Assembly (NCBI GenBank): GCA_022376925.1
Contig: JAIOJX010000005.1
Span: forward strand, 8,460,501-8,524,500
Direction of reading: 5' to 3'
Length of the DNA stretch: 64,000 nucleotides
Origin: Tragulus kanchil
Lineage: Eukaryota; Chordata; Mammalia; Artiodactyla; Tragulidae
The position numbers and the translations under genes are program-made. How positions within the stretch are numbered: position 1 is the stretch's first letter; each line of letters starts with the position of its first letter. Shown here piece by piece: positions 51,523 to 63,745 of this stretch. A model generated the notes under the pieces. It worked only from the letters and a program-made list of their open reading frames with translations, ran no database searches and had not been told where the DNA came from.

Positions 51523-51738
51523 TTTTAGAGGTTACCTCAGGTCGATTTCTGGAAAGGACTATATGCTTTTTGAAGTCCTTCCTCTGGACACCCTAAAGCC
51601 TAGATGAAGCTTCAACATAAGAGTCTTTCTGTTCCCTGGGCAGATCACATTTTTAAACGAAACATACTGGCACTGCTTTTTTGTGCTGAAAAGCCAGTCA
51701 GAATTAGAGTGCTGTCTTTAAGAGATTCCCCAGGGTTT
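51343..51738. other. RPL17 pseudogene 5' part and flank, single copy
   Basis: Not duplicated. It holds the 5' portion of the RPL17 retrocopy (to 51522), then unrecognised sequence with no gene. No target-site duplication for the retrocopy was found by eye. Confidence 0.5.
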
Positions 51739-51828
51739 CAGGATAAGATACCACAGGGTTATATGTGGGGGAGGGCACGCTGCTTGCAACGTGTGTTTAT
51801 GTGAGCTTGAGTTGGATGACAACATACA

Positions 51829-51888
51829 AGACTTCCCCGGTGGCTCAGATGGTAACGAATTTGCCTGCAATGCAGGAGCAGCCGCTTA
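51829..51888 (+). mobile_element. Bov-tA head fragment (copy A; copy B 52948-53007)
   Basis: 'gacttccccggtggctcaga' and 'tttgcctgcaatgcaggag' are the tRNA-like 5' part of Bov-tA. The rest of the element is absent. Confidence 0.85.
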
Positions 51889-52239
51889 GGTAGATGGACT
51901 TTCGAGTATAAACGGAAGAGGTCAGACCTCATGATAATAAGACCTCAGAATGGCTTTCTGATTTCAGCTAGTCCTTCTGATCTGGCTCTCAGAGATTCAG
52001 TAAGGATTTGAGAAGCAATCTGGTTCAGACTGTTTAGACTTGGGCTGGCCAGCACAGTGGCAGCTGGTGACAGGTGGCTTTGGGACCCTTGAAATATGCT
52101 GGGGAAGATAACACTTGCGCTTAACTTTGAAGACTCAGTACGAAAAAAAACACATCTCATCCATTTTTGGAATGATAGCATTTTGGATACATTAGGTTTA
52201 AAATACGCTATTTCAGTGAACTTTGTTTCTATTTTAAAA

Positions 52240-52414
52240 AAATTTTAAATACATGCAGACCTGGCTGCAGCAGGTCTTAGCTTGTGGCCGGCAGTATTTT
52301 TAGCCAGCGCTTAGTGGTGCCATGTGGGACCAGGTTCCCTGACCAGGGATCAAACCTGGGCTCTCTGCATGGGGAGCGTGGAGTCCTTTACCACTGGACC
52401 TCCAGGGAAGTCCC
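52240..52414 (-). mobile_element. CHR-type SINE, minus (copy A; copy B 53359-53533)
   Basis: 'gtgccatgtgggaccaggtt', 'ccctgaccagggatcaaacc', 'gagtcctttaccactggacc' and 'tccagggaagtccc' give a reversed tRNA-headed SINE. Confidence 0.8.
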
Positions 52415-53580
52415 TCTTTATACTACTTGAATGCAGCAAGAGACCGTTTAGAATCGCTCTCATTCCATCTCTCTTAGACAGTTTTTTGTACTAAAAACTG
52501 CTCCACAGCCCAGTTAGTTTTTGACACAAACCCATTTAGCTTTTTGGTATTCACAGATCTGTTCTCACCCCAAAGACCCATCCCAGTTTGCACTCTTCAC
52601 TCTGGCCTCAAGTCAGTCCTTTGCTGGTGCGGGAGCCCAGCCTACCCCAGCAGAACCCGTTCAACCCCTCCCAAGTTGGTTCCTACACAGACTTCAGGGA
52701 AACGGGAAATCATTTGATTTCTTTGAAGAAAATAACCTCCTCCTCAACCCAAATGGACATTCCACACTCTTAAAAAAACTGAAATGTGGATGAGAGTAAG
52801 GAGTGAATTGTCAAATTTGGCAGGTTTTAACGATCTGTCAACCATACTTAAAAAACACAGGATAAGATACCACAGGGTTATATGTGGGGGAGGGCACGCT
52901 GCTTGCAACGTGTGTTTATGTGAGCTTGAGTTGGATGACAACATACAAGACTTCCCCGGTGGCTCAGATGGTAACGAATTTGCCTGCAATGCAGGAGCAG
53001 CCGCTTAGGTAGATGGACTTTCGAGTATAAACGGAAGAGGTCAGACCTCATGATAATAAGACCTCAGAATGGCTTTCTGATTTCAGCTAGTCCTTCTGAT
53101 CTGGCTCTCAGAGATTCAGTAAGGATTTGAGAAGCAATCTGGTTCAGACTGTTTAGACTTGGGCTGGCCAGCACAGTGGCAGCTGGTGACAGGTGGCTTT
53201 GGGACCCTTGAAATATGCTGGGGAAGATAACACTTGCGCTTAACTTTGAAGACTCAGTACGAAAAAAAACACATCTCATCCATTTTTGGAATGATAGCAT
53301 TTTGGATACATTAGGTTTAAAATATGCTATTTCAGTGAACTTTGTTTCTATTTTAAAAAAATTTTAAATACATGCAGACCTGGCTGCAGCAGGTCTTAGC
53401 TTGTGGCCGGCAGTATTTTTAGCCAGCGCTTAGTGGTGCCATGTGGGACCAGGTTCCCTGACCAGGGATCAAACCTGGGCTCTCTGCATGGGGAGCGTGG
53501 AGTCCTTTACCACTGGACCTCCAGGGAAGTCCCTCTTTATACTACTTGAATGCAGCAAGAGACCGTTTAGAATCGCTCTC

Positions 53581-55798
53581 ATTCCATCTCTCTTAGACAG
53601 TTTTTTGTACTAAAAACTGCTCCACAGCCCAGTTAGTTTTTGACACAAACCCATTTAGCTTTTTGGTATTCACAGATCTGTTCTCACCCCAAAGACCCAT
53701 CCCAGTTTGCACTCTTCACTCTGGCCTCAAGTCAGTCCTTTGCTGGTGCGGGAGCCCAGCCTACCCCAGCAGAACCCGTTCAACCCCTCCCAAGTTGGTT
53801 CCTACACAGACTTCAGGGAAACGGGAAATCATTTGATTTCTTTGAAGAAAATAACCTCCTCCTCAACCCAAATGGACATTCCACACTCTTAAAAAAACTG
53901 AAATGTGGATGAGAGTAAGGAGTGAATTGTCAAATTTGGCAGGACATTTCTTTCTAACAGCGATGAGTCTGTCAACCATACTATAAATAAACACATGACT
54001 TAAAGCTGCTGAGGGTTTCCTCGGGGTATTGGTGGGATGGAGCAGGAACTGCTCATGAAGAGAAAGAGGAGACGTCAGCAAAAGCAGGGTTTCACTAGAC
54101 TTTATTCTAAAAAAGGCAGTTTTCTCCTAGTGCCAGGAAGTGCACGGAGAACTCTGTGCTCAGTGGATTCAGGAGAGACTTATTAGATACAAAGCTGGTT
54201 TTGCTGCTGGAAGCTTTATAAAGGGCAGAGAGAAGGGACGCAGGGCAGAGAGGAGGAGGCATGAGAATATATTCCGCAGGATCTCATTACTTAAGACTGT
54301 TAACTCTTTATTTTCTAAATGAAAGGTTTTTCTGTTTTGGTACTTGGTTAACAATGAGTTTAATTTTATAGCATACTAAAATTCATTTGGTGTTATACTG
54401 AGCAAAAAAAATGGTAGAACAGGATATGACACTCATTCATTTTTGTTGTAAATTTTATCTAAATTCCTGATGAGCACTTTTTTTAAAACTTTTTTTTGGC
54501 CACTTCTATTGGTCTTTCATTTCCATCTTTGTTCTTTGGCCTGTGTGGGTCTCCCATCACACTGGCCTCTTTCGCTGCAGAGCACCGGCTCTGGGCACAT
54601 GTGCTCCAGAGCTCGGGCTCGGTAGCTGGACACATGGTCCAGCCGCTCCGCGGCACGTGGGATCTTTCCAGGCCAGGGATCGAACTGGCATTCCATCTCT
54701 CTTAGACAGTTTTTTGTACTAAAAACTGCTCCACAGCCCAGTTAGTTTTTGACACAAACCCATTTAGCTTTTTGGTATTCACAGATCTGTTCTCACCCCA
54801 AAGACCCATCCCAGTTTGCACTCTTCACTCTGGCCTCAAGTCAGTCCTTTGCTGGTGCGGGAGCCCAGCCTACCCCAGCAGAACCCGTTCAACCCCTCCC
54901 AAGTTGGTTCCTACACAGACTTCAGGGAAACGGGAAATCATTTGATTTCTTTGAAGAAAATAACCTCCTCCTCAACCCAAATGGACATTCCACACTCTTA
55001 AAAAAACTGAAATGTGGATGAGAGTAAGGAGTGAATTGTCAAATTTGGCAGGACATTTCTTTCTAACAGCGATGAGTCTGTCAACCATACTATAAATAAA
55101 CACATGACTTAAAGCTGCTGAGGGTTTCCTCGGGGTATTGGTGGGATGGAGCAGGAACTGCTCATGAAGAGAAAGAGGAGACGTCAGCAAAAGCAGGGTT
55201 TCACTAGACTTTATTCTAAAAAAGGCAGTTTTCTCCTAGTGCCAGGAAGTGCACGGAGAACTCTGTGCTCAGTGGATTCAGGAGAGACTTATTAGATACA
55301 AAGCTGGTTTTGCTGCTGGAAGCTTTATAAAGGGCAGAGAGAAGGGACGCAGGGCAGAGAGGAGGAGGCATGAGAATATATTCCGCAGGATCTCATTACT
55401 TAAGACTGTTAACTCTTTATTTTCTAAATGAAAGGTTTTTCTGTTTTGGTACTTGGTTAACAATGAGTTTAATTTTATAGCATACTAAAATTCATTTGGT
55501 GTTATACTGAGCAAAAAAAATGGTAGAACAGGATATGACACTCATTCATTTTTGTTGTAAATTTTATCTAAATTCCTGATGAGCACTTTTTTTAAAACTT
55601 TTTTTTGGCCACTTCTATTGGTCTTTCATTTCCATCTTTGTTCTTTGGCCTGTGTGGGTCTCCCATCACACTGGCCTCTTTCGCTGCAGAGCACCGGCTC
55701 TGGGCACATGTGCTCCAGAGCTCGGGCTCGGTAGCTGGACACATGGTCCAGCCGCTCCGCGGCACGTGGGATCTTTCCAGGCCAGGGATCGAACTGGC
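53581..55798 (+). repeat. Direct duplication 12, chained to duplication 11 (1109 bp)
   Basis: Copy A 53581-54689 and copy B 54690-55798, offset 1109, no gap. Copy A starts inside copy B of duplication 11, so ~400 bp (52462-52857 and its images) is present three times. Copy A stops in mid-SINE at 'cgaactggc'. Confidence 0.95.
54486..54689 (-). mobile_element. CHR-type SINE, artificially truncated (copy A)
   Basis: Begins with T-rich tail and 'ggccacttctattggtcttt' and stops at 'gatcgaactggc', losing the reversed tRNA head. The complete form is at 55585-55851. Confidence 0.88.
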
Positions 55799-56153
55799 GC
55801 CTCTTGCACTGTAAGGTGGTGTCCTTACTCAATGGACCCCCAGGGAAGCCCCCTGATGAGTTTTTTTTTTTTTTAATTTTGGCCTCTTCTACTGTCCCTT
55901 TTCTTTTCTTTATTTATTTTCATCCATCCCCATTCCCCGGCCTGCGTGGGCCTCCCACCGCAGCGGCCCCCCTCCCTGCAGAGCACCAGCTCCAGGCACA
56001 TGCGCTCCAGAGCACTGGCTCGTCATTGGACACACTGGTCCAGCCGCTCCATGGCACATGGGATCCTCCTGGGCCAGGGATCGAACTGGTGTCCCCTGCA
56101 CTGCAAGGCGTACTCTCCACCCACTGGACCACCAGGGAAGCCCCCTGATGAGC
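55575..56153 (-). mobile_element. Two CHR-type SINEs in tandem sharing one target-site word three times
   Basis: First SINE 55585-55851 and second 55861-56143, both minus strand with T-rich tails on the left and reversed heads (ccagggaagcccc; ggaccaccagggaagccccc) on the right. The word cctgatgag occurs at 55575-55583, 55852-55860 and 56144-56152, i.e. before, between and after the two elements. Bodies are diverged from each other, so these are separate insertions rather than a recent copy. Confidence 0.9.
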
Positions 56154-57249
56154 TTTTAATTGGAGCTCATAATGAGTACATCCTATGAGACACACAAATT
56201 TTCGATTCACACCTTTTTATAACTCTATCATTTAAACACATTTAAAAATCTTATTTAGGATTTCTGTTTAAGTCTGATGTTTCTGTTAATAAAAGGTCAT
56301 TATTCTATTTTTTTTCAAGCTGATTCAGAAACTTTTGATGCATCCTGATTTTTTTTTTTGAAATTTTCCTTGTGTAATATGACATACTCTTTAAAATGCA
56401 AGGGATGGGTAAGAGAACTAACATTTTCCTTGAAATCACTTTACTGTAGTTACTCCATTGTGTCTGGGAGCAGTGATGGATTTTTTTCTGGATGTCATCC
56501 AAATGTCTTTACCATGTTTGATGATATAACAGGAGTCCTTTTCTCCTCTCCGTCATTTCAGCTCTTGAATGTATTCCAGAATACATGTGGTGTGCTGTTT
56601 GATACTTTAACGAACAATGAACATGGGTTGCCTGCCTCCCACCCTCCTGGGGGTTAGTATTAGGAATTTTAATAAGTAAATGAAAAATGGAGCCCATTTC
56701 CTGACCTCCCTCGTGGCCTACTTGAAAAAACCTGAAACAACTCTAAGAAAAAAGTAACAGAGATTGATTTCAGTGATTAAGGTTAATAGTGACCGTGGTA
56801 CGTCTCTGCTAGGTAAATTAACTACTTTATTTCAAAGAAAAGCCCAGACGTGATCTTGCTGACTTGCATCTACCTAATGCATCATTAACATGGAATCGGT
56901 ATTACAGTCGTGGAAGTTGTTATTACTGCAATTCAATCTCAGCTTTAGTATTATATTTACATACAGCTGAATCATAGTTGAACCAGTACTAGCTGTACGT
57001 GCCAAGGGCTGCTTACTGCTCACACCTCCAGTTCTCTGCCTGAGGACTTTCTTTCTGGCCAGGGAGTCTGATTGTTCCAATAATACGAAGGTTAAGCCAG
57101 AAGTGCTAGAGAAATAAAACCCTCAGAAACTGCCCACAGCCCATGTCAAAGAGGGGAGTGGCGGGATAAATCTCACCATCTCGTCTGCGCCTTTGCTGGT
57201 CTGATCCTGAGGCACAGTCTGCTCCAGGGCTCTATGAGCTTTATCGCTG
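56154..57249. other. Unassigned AT-rich sequence
   Basis: No gene recognised. Several T-runs (56308, 56350) without attached SINE. Confidence 0.4.
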
Positions 57250-57340
57250 GGGGGTATTCCTAAAAATTCACGTTCTGATTCAGTGGATTTGGGGTGCAGC
57301 CTACGATGCAGGTGACAGTCCACTTTGAGAAGGAAGTCTC
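57250..57340. repeat. MER5-like DNA transposon remnant
   Basis: 'gttctgattcagtggatttg', 'gggtgcagcctacgatgcag' and 'cagtccactttgagaagga' follow the MER5A (hAT-Charlie) consensus order. Confidence 0.65.
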
Positions 57341-57567
57341 AGCATCTCCCAGAGGAATCAGATTCCATTTGCTTTCAGGGGCAAGCTGACTGATTATTCT
57401 CCTTTAGTTTCTTCTCTTCCCTGTTTCTCATGCCTTCCTTTGCCTCCTAGTGTCTCCTACCTGCGGGTGGACCCTTCTCTCAGGCTCTGCTTCTGGGGAA
57501 CCTAACTCTGTAATACACACACGCACAGTACACACCTGGACCCTGGTCTATCCATCTAGACCCTAGC

Positions 57568-57655
57568 GACGTTACTGTGCAACCCCATGGACTGTAGCCC
57601 CACAAGGCTCCTCTGTCCATGGGATTTCCCAGGCAAAGATACTGGAGATACCTAT
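57568..57655 (-). mobile_element. Bov-A SINE fragment
   Basis: 'caaccccatggactgtagcc', 'aggctcctctgtccatggga' and 'ttcccaggcaaagatactgg' match the Bov-A body reversed. Confidence 0.85.
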
Positions 57656-58284
57656 GTTCTGTCGATCTGTCAGTCAGTTACATATCCAGCTGGCTATCCA
57701 TCCACTCACCCACCTGTCGATCCTCCTATGCAGAGCGACAGAGTGCAGCTCCTTCAGTCAAGACAACTGAGGAGCTAGAAGAGCAAGGATAAAGAAGGCC
57801 GGGAGGAAACAGGAAGAGCAAGCTGATGGTCGCCAGCCACACCGACTCTCCACGTCTTGGTACGCAGCAGTCAGGAGGCTGTGCTGTCTCGGGACTCTGG
57901 ACGAAGCGATGCCTGGGCGGGTGGTTACGGCTGCATGAACGGTGCCTCTCCAGAAGTCCACAGAAGGCCAGCTGTTGACCCAGGAAAGACGGGCGAGGCC
58001 CTCTCACCTGATGTTATTAAACAGGACACGCCATTGGGAGGGTTAACCATGCAGGTCGTGGAAAGCAGGCAGGTCAAACGTTCATCTTAGGAAACACTGA
58101 CAGCAGGAGAGGTGGGAGGACGCTGGGTGGGGTGGCGAGGGAGGCCCTGCCACACCTGGTGCTTGTGCGTCACTCTGCCGGGAGAGGGGATGAGTGAACG
58201 GACTCTGGAGACAGTCGCCGAGACCTTCAGTGACTCCGCAGTGAATACAATGTGTGCTACTTATCCCGTGGAAGCACGATCGAG
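57656..58284. other. Unassigned intergenic sequence
   Basis: No gene recognised. Confidence 0.4.
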
Positions 58285-58470
58285 GGCAGAGCGCTGGATT
58301 TCCTCAGCTCAGATCCCATCTGCCACCTCCTGGCTATGTCCCCTGAGCACTCTTGTTTACCTCTTTAAGCAACAATTTTCCCATCTATATAATGGAGACA
58401 CAGGGCCTATCTCATAGCATTGTGATGAAAAATCAAAGGAAACGCTGTGAATAAAGTATTATACTTGGGC
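58285..58470 (+). repeat. MIR SINE
   Basis: 'gcgctggatttcctcagctc', 'tgccacctcctggctatgtc', 'tttacctctttaagcaacaa' and 'gcctatctcatagcattgtg' run in MIR order. Confidence 0.7.
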
Positions 58471-59924
58471 TACTATTACCAGAGGAGAAGAGAGCCGCCC
58501 TTACATTCGAAAATACCCAAGGATGCTGGGAATGGTGAGTGCTGGTCTTCCTGGGTCCAGGCACTGTGTACACAAAGGCACACACACACACATCCGTGTT
58601 AAACAGCCTGTCCGTAGGAAGCCTCTGGAGTGCTCAGCCCTGATGATGTCAGCCAATCCCAGCTACGGCAGCACTCTCAGCCACGTGTGCGATCACGCTG
58701 AGAAGTCTCCCGTTCAAGAAAGTGAACACCTGCTCCTGATGGAATGCAAAAGGGAGACTTGGTTTAAAGCTCTTGCTTCCCCTTCTAAAAGTCTGCGACC
58801 CTGCAAAGGTAGTTTCTGCCAAGGTCACCTCGGGCTTCCGAGTCAGGGGGTCCAAGTTCTGGCAGGGCACAGGCGCGGTCCTGACAGTGCCCTTCTGTAC
58901 TTGAGCGTCTGGGGGCTCGAAGTGAGGAAGAGGCTCTTTGTCTTTGCCACCATGACTCAGGGATCGCACCCAGCGGTCTCACCGTTTGCGGTGGTCTCTC
59001 TCCAGGGTCCTGACAAGTTGATATTCTGGAAGCAACATTTCGGAAGGCCAAAGACGGGTCAGCTGTGACGACTGTGCAGAAGAGAACCAGTCCTTGTTAT
59101 CACCATTTGATCTCAGACGCTCCTCATCTGAGACTTTTAAAAGCAGCTTCTCCTCCTTCATCAAGGTCTGCCCCAGGCGCTTCATGGGTCAAGGAAGGAG
59201 GGCCCTGATGGAAGTCACAGATGTGGCCGGACCTCCCCAGGAGCAGCCTGGTCAGAGGTCAGCTGGCCTCTCTCCATGAACAGGTGGCACTTGGCCTCTA
59301 CTCCTCAAGAGAGTTTGAATCAAGAGACCTTCAGGATAAAACACAGTCACGCCGCTTTTTTGTGCTCTGTAAAGCTTATCCTCGACAAGCTATTTGACAG
59401 CTGGCTTTTGACATCAGCTTGTAGGCGCTGATGTCAGTGGTCTCGGAAACAAGGTTACTGCTCCTTCAGCAGCGCGAGCTGCCCTTGTTTCAAGTGTCCG
59501 GATGCCACATAATATACCACACACACACCTTGTCTCACACACTCTTACACACACGTGCGGACGTGTCAGAGCAGTCAGAGAGGGAGGCGGAGAGGACTTG
59601 TTCTAATGATGGATAAAAGAAGTGGGGTCTTCCTTACACAATGTTACTGTTATGAAGGATCATCATCTGTTAGTTAATGAGCATGCTGGGCTTGAAAGTG
59701 GTTCTCGTTTGTCTTTAAATAGGAAATGTGTGTCCTTCGCCCTCCTGCTTTTCAACTGGGAAAAATAAAAGATACGTAGTTCACACATACTTATGAAAAT
59801 CTAGCACATTTTAAAAGCATGGATAGGCAGCACACTGAAGCTAAAAGACTCACAGAGAAACTACCGGTGGTCAGAGAAACCTAAGTGGTCCTAATGAACG
59901 AGGAGACGCCAGGATCCCTGCGGG
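58471..59924. other. Unassigned intergenic sequence
   Basis: No gene recognised. A plus frame of 181 codons (58523-59068) has no known domain and overlaps minus frames of similar length. Short CA-rich runs occur at ~58580 and 59518-59553. Confidence 0.4.
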
Positions 59925-60369
59925 CAGATGGAAGAGCCCCGTGCAGACCTGACGTTCATGCGGTGTGCACACATGGTTCCATCACAGAGGCCACAGCGCG
60001 TCACCCAGAGCGCTGGCGACGGCATTAGAGGCGCAGCCATGACGCCTCCGGGCAGGTGCCACAGCACGGCGGGTCTGCGGGGAAGACGTCAGTGCGCCCC
60101 TGCTGCCCACAGGGGCGCTTCAGCAGGACGGCCTCCGGGGAGACATGCAGGCATGTTCCCCCCCACACACTTTTAACGTCAGAGTCCCAGTGGCAGCTCC
60201 CCCAGGAGAGAATCAAAGGCCAGGAGCGGGCGGCCCGGACTCTGGCTTGGACTGGAGCGCACAGACGGCAGCTGCAGCCTATCAAAGAGACTGGCTGCTG
60301 ACAGGAAGAAGCATCAACAACTTCATCAGATTTCACAGATCAGTAACAACGGGGCACCCTTCCCCGGCG

Positions 60370-60890
60370 GGGGGCCACCATGATAGCTGCAGTGGTTTGA
60401 CTGAAATCAGCATTTTAAAACATGCTTTAAATGTGGCAAAATATGGTGATGGAAAATTTACTGTCTTAATCACTTTGAAGTATACAGCTCAGCAGTTTTG
60501 AGGACGCTCACGTGGCTGGGCAAGCAATCCTCAGAAATGTCTTCTAGCAAAATGGACACTTCTGTCCCCCTCGGACGGTCGCTCCGACTTCCTCTCTCCC
60601 CAGCCCTGGAAACCAGCACGCTGCGTCCGCCTCTGCAGGGCACCACTCCAGGTATCTTACCCAAGTGGAATCATGCAGTAGCTGTCCTTTTGTGAGTGGC
60701 TTGTTTCACTTAGCATCCGGTCCGCAAGGTCCGTCTGCATACTAGCATGTGTGAGAGCCTCCTTCCTTGTAAAGGCTGAAGAGCACGGCATTTATGCGTG
60801 GACCATGTTTCCATTATCTACCGACCAGCCAATGAACACGTGGACTGCTTCTGTCTCTGGCCGTTGTGAATAAAGCTGCTATAAATGGGG
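60370..60890 (-). repeat. Ancient L1 (3' UTR and ORF2 end), copy A
   Basis: Reversed old L1: 'aaaatttactgtcttaatca', 'gtatacagctcagcagtttt', 'cagccctggaaaccagcacg', 'aagtggaatcatgcagtagc', 'ttgtttcacttagcatccgg' and 'ggccgttgtgaataaagctg'. Repeated at ~61490-62005; its last part appears a third time at 63079-63113. Confidence 0.8.
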
Positions 60891-61489
60891 CGGGGGGCCT
60901 GGAATCAGCATTTCTCATTACAACAGTAAGGCTCAGATTCCATTTCATGACGAGCTTATGAAATGGAGGATTATGTTTGATCCTCAAGAAGTGGTGTTTT
61001 ATGGAGAGAGCAAAGCTGGATCATTTCAGGAAGCCCTTTTAGATCTCAGATGGAAGAGCCCGTGCAGACCTGTTCGGTGTGCACACATGGTTCCATCACA
61101 GAGGCCACAGCGCGTCACCCAGAGCGCTGGCGACGGCATTAGAGGCGCAGCCATGACGCCTCCGGGCAGGTGCCACAGCACGGCGGGTCTGCGGGGAAGA
61201 CGTCAGTGCGCCCCTGCTGCCCACAGGGGCGCTTCAGCAGGACGGCCTCCGGGGAGACATGCAGGCATGTTCCCCCCCACACACTTTTAACGTCAGAGTC
61301 CCAGTGGCAGCTCCCCCAGGAGAGAATCAAAGGCCAGGAGCGGGCGGCCCGGACTCTGGCTTGGACTGGAGCGCACAGACGGCAGCTGCAGCCTATCAAA
61401 GAGACTGGCTGCTGACAGGAAGAAGCATCAACAACTTCATCAGATTTCACAGATCAGTAACAACGGGGCACCCTTCCCCGGCGGGGGGC

Positions 61490-62005
61490 CACCATGATAG
61501 CTGCAGTGGTTTGACTGAAATCAGCATTTTAAAACATGCTTTAAATGTGGCAAAATATGGTGATGGAAAATTTACTGTCTTAATCACTTTGAAGTATACA
61601 GCTCAGCAGTTTTGAGGACGCTCACGTGGCTGGGCAAGCAATCCTCAGAAATGTCTTCTAGCAAAATGGACACTTCTGTCCCCCTCGGACGGTCGCTCCG
61701 ACTTCCTCTCTCCCCAGCCCTGGAAACCAGCACGCTGCGTCCGCCTCTGCAGGGCACCACTCCAGGTATCTTACCCAAGTGGAATCATGCAGTAGCTGTC
61801 CTTTTGTGAGTGGCTTGTTTCACTTAGCATCCGGTCCGCAAGGTCCGTCTGCATACTAGCATGTGTGAGAGCCTCCTTCCTTGTAAAGGCTGAAGAGCAC
61901 GGCATTTATGCGTGGACCATGTTTCCATTATCTACCGACCAGCCAATGAACACGTGGACTGCTTCTGTCTCTGGCCGTTGTGAATAAAGCTGCTATAAAT
62001 GGGGC
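61490..62005 (-). repeat. Ancient L1, copy B
   Basis: Duplication 13 image of the L1 fragment at 60370-60890. Confidence 0.8.
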
Positions 62006-62633
62006 GGGGGGCCTGGAATCAGCATTTCTCATTACAACAGTAAAGGCTCAGATTCCATTTCATGACGAGCTTATGAAATGGAGGATTATGTTTGATCCTC
62101 AAGAAGTGGTGTTTTATGGAGAGAGCAAAGCTGGATCATTTCAGGAAGCCCTTTTGGCCACGATCCTCACTGATACGGCTCAGGGGGGATTAGGAAATCT
62201 ATAGGCATGGTGCAGCAATGAAGCTAATTGGCCTATAAGTCTATCTCAGTTTTAATCTCTGTCCCTTTAGCCCTAAATTTTCATCGTTCTAGCCAAGATG
62301 CAGTGAACGAGAAGTGTTACTCAAGAGTTCCACCCTTATTGATACGACGGTATTGGCTAACTCTTTCAAACTGCCTAAAATGTTCCAAACAACACTCTTA
62401 ACTATTACATTACGAGCATACCTGTGGCACAAGCAGGAAGGGAGCTGGAGGGGAAGCATCGGGCCCAGAGGCACAGAGCCAGCCAGGGTGCTGAGCACCA
62501 GCAGTTCAGCTCCAGAATCCAGGTACTTCACCAGCACAGGACTCCACATCTCACTCTTTCACTGACATGAATAGTTGTGTGTGGGTGTATGTCTGTAAGT
62601 GTTACATTTTGACCAACAGCAATGAAAGAAGGC

Positions 62634-62866
62634 AGCTTCCCAGGAGGTGCTAGTGGTAAAGAACCCACCTGCCAATGCAGGAGAAATAAGAGACTTGGGT
62701 TCAATCCCTGAGTTGGGAAGATTCCCCCTGGGGAGGCCATGGCAAGGCAACCCACTCCAGGGTTCTTGTCCGGAGAATCACATGGACAGAGGAACCTGAC
62801 AGGCTGCAGTCCACAGGGTCGCAAAGATTTGGACATAACTGAAGCGACTTCGCACACAGCACACAT
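62634..62866 (+). mobile_element. Bov-tA SINE (copy A)
   Basis: 'gctagtggtaaagaacccac', 'gccaatgcaggagaaataag', 'gcaacccactccagggttct', 'ggacagaggaacctgacagg' and 'acataactgaagcgacttcg'. The word gcaatgaaa occurs on both sides (62619 and 62867) as a likely target-site duplication. Confidence 0.92.
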
Positions 62867-63003
62867 GCAATGAAACAAAGCACATTAGAACTCCACAATG
62901 ATATTTCTAAAAAAGGAAACAGCAACAGATGATAGAAGACACTCTGGTTTAGTCAATGAACACAACGTTGAATCCTAGTTCTTCCATCAACTCTCTGGCA
63001 ATG

Positions 63004-63076
63004 CTGTTGTTACTGTTCAGTTGCTCAGTTGTGTCTGATTCTCTGCGACCTCTCAAGGATGTAGGCCACCAGGCTC
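63004..63076 (-). mobile_element. Bov-A SINE fragment cut by the duplication 14 junction
   Basis: 'ctgttcagttgctcagttgt', 'gtctgattctctgcgacctc' and 'ggccaccaggctcc' are the start of a reversed Bov-A unit. It stops where copy B begins, so the rest of this SINE is probably missing from the assembly here. Confidence 0.75.
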
Positions 63077-63745
63077 CTTCTGTCTCTGGCCGTTGTGAAT
63101 AAAGCTGCTATAAATGGGCGGGGGCCTGGAATCAGCATTTCTCATTACAACAGTAAGGCTCAGATTCCATTTCATGACGAGCTTATGAAATGGAGGATTA
63201 TGTTTGATCCTCAAGAAGTGGTGTTTTATGGAGAGAGCAAAGCTGGATCATTTCAGGAAGCCCTTTTGGCCACGATCCTCACTGATACGGCTCAGGGGGG
63301 ATTAGGAAATCTATAGGCATGGTGCAGCAATGAAGCTAATTGGCCTATAAGTCTATCTCAGTTTTAATCTCTGTCCCTTTAGCCCTAAATTTTCATCGTT
63401 CTAGCCAAGATGCAGTGAACGAGAAGTGTTACTCAAGAGTTCCACCCTTATTGATACGACGGTATTGGCTAACTCTTTCAAACTGCCTAAAATGTTCCAA
63501 ACAACACTCTTAACTATTACATTACGAGCATACCTGTGGCACAAGCAGGAAGGGAGCTGGAGGGGAAGCATCGGGCCCAGAGGCACAGAGCCAGCCAGGG
63601 TGCTGAGCACCAGCAGTTCAGCTCCAGAATCCAGGTACTTCACCAGCACAGGACTCCACATCTCACTCTTTCACTGACATGAATAGTTGTGTGTGGGTGT
63701 ATGTCTGTAAGTGTTACATTTTGACCAACAGCAATGAAAGAAGGC

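Larger units (their letters stand above)
51739..53995 (+). repeat. Direct duplication 11 (two abutting copies of ~1120 bp)
   Basis: Copy A 51739-52857 and copy B 52858-53995, offset 1119. The last ~40 bp of copy A (ggcaggttttaacgatctgt onward) is a clearly degraded form of copy B (ggcaggacatttctttctaa onward), about 19 bases shorter. Interiors are nearly identical. Confidence 0.95.
59925..62155 (+). repeat. Direct duplication 13 (two copies of ~1110 bp)
   Basis: Copy A 59925-61040 and copy B 61047-62155, offset 1122 falling to 1114. The start of copy B has lost bases (gagcccgtgcagacctgttcgg against gagccccgtgcagacctgacgttcatgcgg, 59935-59963). Only six bases of filler separate the copies. 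Confidence 0.95.

Noticed and set aside
58523..59068. A 181-codon open frame
   Set aside because: No recognisable domain, overlapping long frames on the minus strand, and no splice or conservation evidence available.
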